Source: Planctomycetota bacterium (GTDB lineage Bacteria > Planctomycetota > UBA1135). Taken from it: DNA of 64,000 nucleotides. A program made the position numbers and the translations under genes. Below are positions 53,405 through 61,900 of this stretch, piece after piece. Location of the stretch: NCBI GenBank assembly GCA_018671175.1, contig JABHIE010000028.1:53216-117215 (forward strand). Direction: 5' to 3'. Position 1 is the stretch's first letter; every line of letters starts with the position of its first letter. The notes under the pieces are model-generated. The model was not told the origin of the DNA and searched no databases. It saw only the letters and a program-made list of their open reading frames with translations.

Positions 53405-54979
53405 TTGAGTGCGCCGACCCTGAAAGCGGAGACCCTCTTTACGGGGGGTCTCATTCGCATTTGCGATAAACGGCAAACCGTTGCAGAGGCACTTGTTGTG
53501 GCAAAAGGCCGTGTTTTGGCACACGGCTCATTGGAGGCCATGCAGAAGCATTGCGATGAAAAAACGCAAAGAGTCGATTTGGCTGGTGGTGCTTTGTTAC
53601 CTGGTTTTACAGATGGCCATGCTCATCTTTGGGGTACGGGCGCGATGATGGGCATGGCCCAATTGCGTGGGTCTCAGAGCATTGATGAAGTCGTGCAACG
53701 CCTTCAATCCGCACCTACGACTGCATTTGCGGGGGATTGGCTTCTAGGGTGCGGCTGGGATCAAACCTGTTTCGCCGACCGCAAATTCCCGAGTAGTCAA
53801 GCACTTGATGAGGCGTTCCCCGATATTCCAGTCGCGCTTTTCCGCGTTGATGGCCATGCCTTCTGGTGCAATCAAGAAGCCCTACGGCGCGCGGGTTTAA
53901 CGCGCGAAACACCTGACCCTGAAGGGGGGCAATTCCGCCGCGATGAGTTGGGCGAGATGACAGGCATCTTGATTGATGATGCAATGTTCCCGATTCGCGC
54001 TGCCCTGCCTCGACCAGAAGCGGAAGCACGCCGCGCCATCGTAAAAATGGCCGTTGCTGAATTTCACCGACAGGGCATTACTGCTGTCCATGATGCGGGC
54101 GCTCCTGAGGCTTGGCTTCAAACTTATTTTGATTTGGCGAAAGAGGGTGAGCTGGGCATCCGTGTTAATGCGATGGTCGAGGCCTCGCATAAAGAGACTC
54201 TTCAAATTTGGTTGCAGCGTGGGCCTAAGCGTGATTGGGGGCGCACGGGGTATTTGGCCGTGACTACGCTCAAGCTTTACGCTGACGGCGCTTTGGGCTC
54301 CAGAGGTGCGGCTTTGCTTGCTGATTATGCCGATGAGCCGGGCAACCGCGGCCTGTTCACCACGACGCCGGCCCGGCTTGAAACGCTGGCACAGCAGGCC
54401 CGCGACCGGGGTTTTCAGATGGCAACTCATGCGATTGGTGATGCTGCGGTGCGGCTTGTCCTTGATGGCTATCAGGCCGTTTTAGGCGATGAAGCGCGCG
54501 CGGATCATCGCTGGCGAATGGAGCACACGCAGGTGATTGCGGCAGATGACATCCATCGTTTTGGGCTGATGGGGGTGACGGCTGCGGTTCAAACTCAGCA
54601 TCGCGAAGATGATTTGGTTTGGCTTGACGAGCGGCTTGGTGCCGAGCGAGCGCGGGCTTCCTTTCCGTGGCGACGCTTGCTTGAGAACGGTGCGCTTTTG
54701 ATTGGCGGAAGTGATTCGCCGATTGTTGCGCCTCGGCCGCTTGACACTTTTCGTTTCGCTCTCAATGGCCCCGAAGCCATGACGCGCGAGCAGGCATTCA
54801 CGCACTTGACTACTGCTCCGCCTCGCGCAGTTTTCGAAGAACATCGATTAGGCACTCTCGCGCCTGGGATGTGCGCCGATTGCGTTTGGGTCTCGGGCGA
54901 CTTGATGACAACCCCTAAAAACGAGCTCCCTGGGTTGCAAGTTTGCGGCACTTGGGTGGGCGGCAAGCGCGTCTATTAA
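53405..54979 (+). CDS. Amidohydrolase family protein (YtcJ-like)
   Basis: 524 aa, Amidohydro_3 type. Metal ligands: HAHLWGTG after LLPGFTDG, a second His pair in the barrel (THAIGDAAV), and Asp in GGSDSPI. Members are cytoplasmic or exported deacylases or exoenzymes of broad type, such as the N-substituted formamide deformylase of YtcJ relatives; substrate unassignable. The only start in the spacer after nadA is TTG 53405; no alternative start fits better. A hairpin at 54983-55009 lies just behind. Confidence 0.82.
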   Translation: MSAPTLKAETLFTGGLIRICDKRQTVAEALVVAKGRVLAHGSLEAMQKHCDEKTQRVDLAGGALLPGFTDGHAHLWGTGAMMGMAQLRGSQSIDEVVQRLQSAPTTAFAGDWLLGCGWDQTCFADRKFPSSQALDEAFPDIPVALFRVDGHAFWCNQEALRRAGLTRETPDPEGGQFRRDELGEMTGILIDDAMFPIRAALPRPEAEARRAIVKMAVAEFHRQGITAVHDAGAPEAWLQTYFDLAKEGELGIRVNAMVEASHKETLQIWLQRGPKRDWGRTGYLAVTTLKLYADGALGSRGAALLADYADEPGNRGLFTTTPARLETLAQQARDRGFQMATHAIGDAAVRLVLDGYQAVLGDEARADHRWRMEHTQVIAADDIHRFGLMGVTAAVQTQHREDDLVWLDERLGAERARASFPWRRLLENGALLIGGSDSPIVAPRPLDTFRFALNGPEAMTREQAFTHLTTAPPRAVFEEHRLGTLAPGMCADCVWVSGDLMTTPKNELPGLQVCGTWVGGKRVY

Positions 54980-54982
54980 ACC

Positions 54983-55009
54983 AAAAAACATGCGCCCGAA
55001 GGCGCATGT
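54983..55009 (-). terminator. Terminator after the pseudopilin-like gene, possibly bidirectional
   Basis: ACATGCGCC pairs with GGCGCATGT around CGAA. On the - strand the loop is the stable C(UUCG)G and the stem runs into TTTTTT, which suits termination of the gene ending at 55038. On the + strand there is no T-run, but the hairpin lies four bases behind the amidohydrolase stop and may serve it weakly. Confidence 0.75.
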
Positions 55010-55037
55010 TCACTTGGGGAAGTGGGGAAAGAAGGCC

Positions 55038-55511
55038 CTACCAATTGCGGGCGCCTGCGGAGGAGACCATCCAGGCGACATCGGGGCGAACAGGGTCAGC
55101 GAAGGGGTTTGCGACCGGCATGGATTCAGGTGTGCGGTGCGCCATGAGTTTGTAGTCAAGGCCATTTGAGCAGTACAGGAAGCCAGCGTTTTCTACTGGG
55201 AAGTTTGTGTTGGGATCTTGCGGCAAAGCAGGCAAGAATTCAGGCACGAGCCCAGGGACATAATCGACATGTTGACCATCGGCGGAAATCCCGGACCAAA
55301 CATTGTCGGTCGTGGGGTAGACGCCGTAAACATCAAAGTAATTTTCAAGCGCGACGGAAACCGAGCGCAAGCTGTCGGCGCGTTGTGTGTCGCGCTCCAT
55401 GCTGGCCTGTTCATCTAAGACAGGTTTTACGACGCCCGCCAATAAGATGACGCCGAGGACGAGTACTACAGACTCGAGGATTTCGCGGAAGGAGTTGGTG
55501 TTTGCTTTCAT
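55038..55511 (-). CDS. Pseudopilin-like protein, degenerate cleavage motif
   Basis: 157 aa. ATG 55511 leads to NSFREILESVVLVLGVILLA, a hydrophobic segment with an acidic residue near its start as in type IV pilins. A helix (ERDTQRADSLRSVSVALENY) and a globular tail recalling the T2SS GspG group (YCSNGLDYKLMAH) follow. A canonical G-FTLIE prepilin-peptidase site is missing, so processing is doubtful. No pilus or T2SS genes are near. Downstream lies a terminator; upstream is a 150-nt spacer with two copies of TTTGGGTC on the - strand. Confidence 0.6.
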   Translation of the reverse strand: MKANTNSFREILESVVLVLGVILLAGVVKPVLDEQASMERDTQRADSLRSVSVALENYFDVYGVYPTTDNVWSGISADGQHVDYVPGLVPEFLPALPQDPNTNFPVENAGFLYCSNGLDYKLMAHRTPESMPVANPFADPVRPDVAWMVSSAGARNW

Positions 55512-55661
55512 GATTCTTTCCCAAGATTCGTTTTGAAGAGGGGATGAGTTGCGGCTGCGACCCAAACGGGCTTTTGACCCAAACCTCTATCGGGGCGAGG
55601 AAAACGAAACTTAAGAAAAATCAGTACGAAATCGTAAATACTGGGCGGAAAGACCCTGCAA

Positions 55662-56447
55662 TTAGCTCAAAACCGCCCAAACAGGGGCGTGATCGCTGGG
55701 CTTGGCCTCCCAGTCACCTTTTTTACGCTCGTTGCGGTCGATGCCGGCTTCGATGCAAGTCTTTGATACGGCTTGAGTTGCGAGTAAGAGGTCGATACGC
55801 AAACCCCATCCGCGACCAAATGCGCCACGGCGATAATCCCACCAGCTGTAGAGCCCATCGCCCTCGTGATGTTGGCGAAAAAGGTCGGTCATACCCCAAT
55901 CCATCCATTTTTTGAGTCGAGCGTGCTCTTGAGGGTGGAAGTGAACCGAGCCAGCCCATTGCTCGACATCCCAGACATCTCGTGCCTCAGGGGCGATGTT
56001 GATGTCGCCACCTAGTACAAGCGGCAGATCGGGGTCGTGTTGCGTCTCAAGCCAATCGTGAATCGCGTCGAGCCATTCAAGCTTTTTGGCAAAAGCGGGG
56101 TCGTCGGCTGATTTGCCATTGACGACATAGAGATTGATGAAACGCACGCCCTCGATCGTTGCGGAAATGACGCGTGCTTGCTCAGGCACAGGGTTGCCCG
56201 GGAAATTGTGGACGACATCACTCACCTCAAGCCCAGCGCGCACCAAAATGGCGACACCGTTATAAGTTTTTTGGCCGTGCGCAAAAGCCGTGTAGCCGGC
56301 CTCGGCAAAAACCTCGTGGGGGAAGATGTCGTCGGTGACTTTGGTTTCTTGCAGCATCAACACATCAGGTTGATGCCGCTCAAGCACGCCAATGACGCGC
56401 TCAAGCCTTGTGCGGATGGAGTTTACATTCCAGGTTATGAATTTCAC
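55662..56447 (-). CDS. xth: Exodeoxyribonuclease III
   Basis: AP endonuclease and 3'-5' exonuclease of base-excision repair. 261 aa. Motifs: FITWNVNSIRTRLERV at the N-terminus, LQETKV (metal Glu), GGDINIAPE and RIDLLLAT, and catalytic SDHAPV at the C-terminus. The start is GTG 56447, which overlaps the upstream subtilase's stop as GTGA; starting at 56486 would add 13 residues of junk inside that gene. Being translationally coupled to a secreted protease is odd and probably reflects compact packing. Confidence 0.93.
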   Translation of the reverse strand: MKFITWNVNSIRTRLERVIGVLERHQPDVLMLQETKVTDDIFPHEVFAEAGYTAFAHGQKTYNGVAILVRAGLEVSDVVHNFPGNPVPEQARVISATIEGVRFINLYVVNGKSADDPAFAKKLEWLDAIHDWLETQHDPDLPLVLGGDINIAPEARDVWDVEQWAGSVHFHPQEHARLKKWMDWGMTDLFRQHHEGDGLYSWWDYRRGAFGRGWGLRIDLLLATQAVSKTCIEAGIDRNERKKGDWEAKPSDHAPVWAVLS

Positions 56448-58822
56448 AGACGAATGGTGACTTCCTCGACCAAGGAATACAACCATGCGCCGCCAAAACT
56501 CGATACATCGGTCGCCATTTGAAGGTAAATCGTGCGGTTAATCAGGCTCGGTTGGCTAGGCACTGTTTGCGTGAGCATGAACTCTCCATTTCCGTTGAGA
56601 GCCCCTTGAGCCAGTAGTCTCGCGCCTGCAATCTCAAGGACGCCAACACCCGGGACATTGCTTGTGCCGCGGCTCATGCCGTAGTAGACACGCCACGGAG
56701 CCGTTGGAGGGCCAGATAGCTCTAGCGTGGTCGATTGACCCATTTGAGGCTCACGGTCGAGTGGCACACAAAGCCCAATGATGCGAAGGGCTGCATCAAA
56801 AACTTGAACGCGCCCCGCTCCGTATTGGTTGTCTTTGCCTGCGGCTCCCATGTCAATGGCCGTAATTTGCAAGGCCTCGGCAATGTGCTTGGGGCGCGCA
56901 TGTTGGTTAGAGGAAACCATCAGCGCAAGTGCGCCCCCTAAGTGTGGCGTTGCGGCCGAAGTGCCGCCAAAGCTGGAATAACCACCCCCGCTGTAGGTGC
57001 TTTGCACATTGGTGTAGGTTACGAGGTCGGGCTTAAGCAAGCCTTGCCCCGCGCCACTCCAACCGCCGATGGGATAATCCCAGTTGGCCGAATCTTGAGT
57101 GTGGGCATAGCTCTGAAAATTGTTGATGTCTTCCCAGGCAGAAGGGCCGCTACTGGACGGGCTGTAGTGGCTGTTGTCGAGCTCAATGCCGCCGCAAGCT
57201 AGCAAGCCAGAAACACCACCAACCTGTTGCGTTTGATCAGGATGCCGCCATGGCGCAGGGGACAAACCAGGTGCGGAAATCTGCCAAGGCACGGGTGCGG
57301 AGGACGAACCACCCGAATTACCAATCGAGTTGGCGTGGATGATGCCCGCCGCCAAAACCATGTCTTCCGCAGTGCGGTGCATGTGGTAATCGGGCTGAGG
57401 GCTGAAGTACCATTTGTAGCTATGGCTTGAGGATGAGCAGTCAACGGCCACCGAAATGCCCCATTGCTGTGCGAGCCAGTGGTCGGATTCACCGCTAATG
57501 CGAGCGACGGCCATTTGCGCCCCAGGAGCCATGCCCGTGAGTTTGATGCCAGCTGAACCATCGCCCACCATGATGCCCGCAGTTTGCGTGCCGTGGGTCG
57601 CGCCAGAAGGGTCGGGGTCGTTGTCGTTGCCGTCAAAATCCCAGCCCCAAACATCATCGATGTAGCCATTGCCGTCATTGTCGATGCCGTCGAGACTCTC
57701 ATTGGGGTTGCGCCAGATACGGTTCGCTAAATCAGGGTGCGCGCGCTCGACACCACTGTCAATATTGAGCAAGACTGCACCGCCGCCGTCAATGCCGACC
57801 GCCCAAAGGTCAGTGGCTTGGAGCATAACGAGGTTGGGCTCAGGGGATGGCGGAGGTGGCGGTGGGAATTGATCAGCAATTTCAAAATTGTCGATGCCAA
57901 AACCATCGGTGGAGGCGGAGTAGTTGTCTTTCCAGCTCCAGCGAAAACGCATGTCTGCGGTGAAGCTAACTCCAGCTTGATTGAGGTCAATGATGACCCA
58001 ACTATAAACGAGGTCGGTGCCTGTGAGGTTATAGAGGTCAATCCAAGTTGCTCCCGCATCGCTTGACACTTGGAAAATGTCGAAGCCAGCATCATATTCG
58101 TCGTTAAGGTCGAGAAAACCAAAACGCACTTGGGCATTGGTGACGCCACTCATGTCGACTTTGGCCATGAGCCAGGCTGTCGAATCGCAAGCGTCGTTGG
58201 CGCTGTCAATCAAGGCATGGTAAGAGCCATAGAAAGGGTTGAACTGGCTCGTGACTTGCACTTGCCCACAGCCCGTGGTGGAACTCGTCCAGTCGGGGCC
58301 GAAGGTGCCGGATTCGAAGTCTTCGAAATAGTAAGTCGTCTGAGCGGTGCCGACTGGATTGCGAGGGTAAGTCGCAGGGAGTCGTAGGCCGGCATCTGTG
58401 TATTCTTCGGGGTCGCGCTGAGGGTCGATTTGAATACGAGAAACACCATTAATCTCTTCGAGTGCATGAAGCGCCTCGGCGTCTGCGCGGAATTGAATGC
58501 AGTTGTTAATCCAGATTTGCTCAATGCGCGTGACATGCCCTTGCTCTTCGAGCCAAGATAATTGGTTCAGCATTTCGGCTTGAGTTGCGTCGGCATAAGC
58601 ACGCAATTCATTCATGACAAATCGCTGGCGTTCACCGCGCTGAAGATGCTCTACTCGGCCAGTAAATTCGGCAAGGCTCATGCGCGAATCCATGACGGCG
58701 AAAACGCGATGCATGGTCTGCGGCTGGGCAGCGATGGCTTCTTGCAACTCTGGTGTGAGTGTCGTTGTGCTGACTTGAGGCGCGCACAGGGCAAGAGAAA
58801 TGAGGATGCTTGAAAGAATCAT
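56444..58822 (-). CDS. Secreted subtilisin-like serine protease (S8) with an inserted beta-sandwich
   Basis: 792 aa. Signal peptide MILSSILISLALCAPQVS, a propeptide region (about 20-160), a beta-sandwich of MAM/immune-inhibitor type (about 165-320, YYFEDFESGTFGPDWTSS), a Pro-rich linker (PPPPPPSPEP), then the S8 catalytic part with Asp in LNIDSGVERAHPDL, His in GATHGTQTAG and Ser in FGGTSAATPHLGG. The C-terminal module ends NRTIYLQMAT...VEEVTIRL. A Ca-binding-like stretch (IDNDGNGYIDDVWGWD) follows the Asp. The leader has a C-rich tract on the - strand (CCTCCCCACCCCC). It is unlike the subtilase at 36000 in domain layout. Confidence 0.92.
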   Translation of the reverse strand: MILSSILISLALCAPQVSTTTLTPELQEAIAAQPQTMHRVFAVMDSRMSLAEFTGRVEHLQRGERQRFVMNELRAYADATQAEMLNQLSWLEEQGHVTRIEQIWINNCIQFRADAEALHALEEINGVSRIQIDPQRDPEEYTDAGLRLPATYPRNPVGTAQTTYYFEDFESGTFGPDWTSSTTGCGQVQVTSQFNPFYGSYHALIDSANDACDSTAWLMAKVDMSGVTNAQVRFGFLDLNDEYDAGFDIFQVSSDAGATWIDLYNLTGTDLVYSWVIIDLNQAGVSFTADMRFRWSWKDNYSASTDGFGIDNFEIADQFPPPPPPSPEPNLVMLQATDLWAVGIDGGGAVLLNIDSGVERAHPDLANRIWRNPNESLDGIDNDGNGYIDDVWGWDFDGNDNDPDPSGATHGTQTAGIMVGDGSAGIKLTGMAPGAQMAVARISGESDHWLAQQWGISVAVDCSSSSHSYKWYFSPQPDYHMHRTAEDMVLAAGIIHANSIGNSGGSSSAPVPWQISAPGLSPAPWRHPDQTQQVGGVSGLLACGGIELDNSHYSPSSSGPSAWEDINNFQSYAHTQDSANWDYPIGGWSGAGQGLLKPDLVTYTNVQSTYSGGGYSSFGGTSAATPHLGGALALMVSSNQHARPKHIAEALQITAIDMGAAGKDNQYGAGRVQVFDAALRIIGLCVPLDREPQMGQSTTLELSGPPTAPWRVYYGMSRGTSNVPGVGVLEIAGARLLAQGALNGNGEFMLTQTVPSQPSLINRTIYLQMATDVSSFGGAWLYSLVEEVTIRL

Positions 58823-58847
58823 GAGGGAAGGGGGTGGGGAGGAAACA

Positions 58848-58886
58848 GAAAGACCTGCTACACCTAATTAGCGTAGCAGGTCTTTC
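58848..58886 (-). terminator. Terminator after the giant repeat protein gene
   Basis: GAAAGACCTGCTAC pairs perfectly with GTAGCAGGTCTTTC (14 bp) around an 11-nt loop. On the - strand it follows the stop at 58913 by 26 nt and leads into CTGTTTCC. The same stem could also lie in the leader of the subtilase gene downstream (start 58822). Confidence 0.6.
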
Positions 58887-58912
58887 ATTATTAGGGGGAG
58901 GCTGAGTGTGGT

Positions 58913-61900
58913 TTAATTGTCGAGGTAAATAGTCTCAATCGTTGAACTTACATGGTCATAAACAGTGCCTGTGCCATCATGCAACGCTAGGGCGAACATA
59001 AGGTCGCGACCGACGAAAAGAGGGTGGATCGAGCCCACAGGGACATTCATGGTTGCCGCGCCTAAGCCGTCAGCATCGAGTACGCCTTCGAAGCCAGGGA
59101 ACCCTGCACCAGCAATTGTTGTCATGGCTGAATCTTCAGCGAAGGGGAGACTCACTAAGCCGCCAGGTAGCAGATAACTGCCAGCCAGGGCTGACCCGTA
59201 GAGTGCATAAGCGCGGTGAGCAAACTCAGGCCCTGCAGCCAAATCAAAGTTGACGGTTTGTGTTGCTGCAGCACTCGCACTCAAGCTTGCGCTATCGGCC
59301 ACGATTTCTTCAAGGAAGTAAATCTGGTCGGAAGTCTCAGCTGTGTTGCCGACTGCATCGCGATAGTTGACATAGACGGTGTGGAATTCATTGGCGTTGC
59401 CATTACCACCGTAGAGAGTGAGGTCCCAGTCGGTGATGGAAGCGCCGTAGACCTGCCAGGTTGACCAAGTTGCGCCATCGTTTGATAAACGCATCTCAGA
59501 CATACCGGAGTCGATGTCAGAAGCAGAAAGGGTTAGGTCAACTAAGGATGAGACGGTGTAGCTGCCGCCATTGTCGATGGAAAGCGTCCCGGTTGGCCCA
59601 GTTGTATCAACCCAAACATCAAGAGATACAGGAGCACTCTCAAGACCCACTAGGTCAACCGCAACTAAAGTCAGCGTAGATGCGCCATCGGCTACAGTCA
59701 CAGCAGAGATGCCGTCCCAGAGGGTACCGTTGACGAGCAGGTGGCTCAGACCAGAATGAAGGTCGCTCGCCGCATAAGTTAAGTCAACGGAACTGCTTGC
59801 ATTCCAAACCCCTGCCGTATGGGAAGAGCTAGTGAATGAACCAATGGTCGGGGTGTCTGTATCAACCCATGCCGCAAAGAAGCTAGAGGCACTTTCATTT
59901 CCGAGATCGTCGACCGCTACCAACTCATAATTGTGCTGGCCAGAGGCAAGTGTTTCGGAGTAGGAGAGGCTACTGCCCACATCGCTGCCGTTGAGCAGGA
60001 AGTGGCTGAAACCAATGCCATCGTCAGGAGCAGAGGCCCATTCGAGGGTGAGGCCAGTCGATTGTGTCCAGGTCGCATCGGCGTGCGTAGAAGAGGAAAG
60101 CGCACCAAGCGATGGCCCAGTTGTATCAACCCAAACCTCAAAGGTCGCGTAGTCGCTGTTGCCAGCATGGTCGTAGCCAACAAGCATGACAGAGTGAACC
60201 CCGTCCGCCAAGATAAGGGTGGCGCCTGTTGAGCCTGCTGGGTAAGTCACACCGTTGAGATCGAAGTAATCAATCCCGGATGTTTCGTCAGAGCCACTCC
60301 AAATGAAATCGACGGTGCCGTCGGTGCTCCAGGTATGGCTCGTGTGAGAGGTTGAGGCGAGCTCTGAAACCGTTGGGATTGTTGCGTCAATCCATGCCGT
60401 GAAAGTGAGCGTGTCACTCACATTTCCGACCGTATCGACTGCGTAGATTTCGTTGAGATGTACCCCGTCGCCAGGCTCGAACGCATCGGCCAAGGAGAGG
60501 CCAACGCTCACACCATTAAGGAAGTACTCCGCAATGCCCGAATGGTTGTCGGAAGCCGCCCAAGCAAGGCTGAGCTCAGCCGCATTACCCCAAACTGAAT
60601 CGGTATGAGAACTCGAAGTGAAACTCAACATGGATGGCGCATCCGTATCAATCCAAGACGCAAAGTTAAGCGTGCTCGATTGGTTGCCTGCAGCATCAAC
60701 AGCGTAAAGTGTGTTAGCGTTTTCGCCATCGGCTTGTGCCAAAATCATGTCAAGGCTAAGCCCCATATCGACACCATTTAGGAAGTAAGAAACAACCCCA
60801 GAAGTGTCATCTGAGCCTGTCCAGGCCAAACTGACATCTGCAATACCGCTCCATACGCCATCGCTATGAGATGAGGATGTAAAGCTATCAGCACTTGGCG
60901 CAATCGTGTCAACCCAAGCCGTGAAGCTCAGAGTTGCAGACACATTACCCGCAGCATCGACAGAGTAAACCGTGTGATCGTTTTTGCCTTCGCCAGCAGT
61001 GAGAGCCGCCGCCAAATCCATGCCGACTGATGCACCGTTGAGGAAGTATTCCACGACACCTGAAGTGTCATCAGAACCAACCCAAGCCAAGTTAAGCGCG
61101 TTATCTGTGCTCCAGACCGAATCGATGTGAGAACTTGAAGTCAGGCTGTCGAGGTTTGGCAAGATGGTGTCGATGCGCACTTCATAGGTAGAGGTCGCGC
61201 TGACAAGACCTACGGAATCGTAAGCAACCAGAGTCATTGAGTGTGTACCTTCGCCAGGAGTGAGTGTGGCGCTCGTGTCGAGACCGACATCGATGCCATT
61301 CAACTCGTAGGAAGCGACTGCGGAGCCCTCGTCACTTGCGGCCCAAGATAGCTCAACGGAGTCATTGCTGACCCATACGCCATCTGGGTGGGTCGCAGAA
61401 GTAAAGCTGTCGACCGTTGGTTCCGTGGTGTCAATCCAGGCCGTAAAGCTCAAGGTATCAGAAGAAATACCTGCTGCATCAACAGCGTAAACCGTATGCG
61501 TGGTTTCGCCATCACCAGGTGTGAGAGCCGCAGCCAAATCCATGCCTACGGATACGCCGTTGAGGAAGTATTCCACGACACCCGAAGTGTCATCAGAACC
61601 AGCCCAAGCCAAGTTGAGCGTGCCATCTGCACTCCAGACCGAATCAGTATGAGAGCTTGAAGTCAGGCTATCGAGCGCTGGTGCCGTAGTATCAATCCAG
61701 GCCGTGAAACCCAAAGTGTTCGAAGCATTTCCGGCGTTATCAACAGAGTAGATTTCATTTAAGAACTGACCATCTGCGAGAGGAAGAGCCGCCGAGAGAT
61801 CTAGACCAACGCTCGCGCCGTTAAGGAAGTATTCCGCGACACCTGAAGTGGCATCTGAAGCCAACCACGCCAAGTCAAGCGTGCCATTGTTTGCCCAGGC

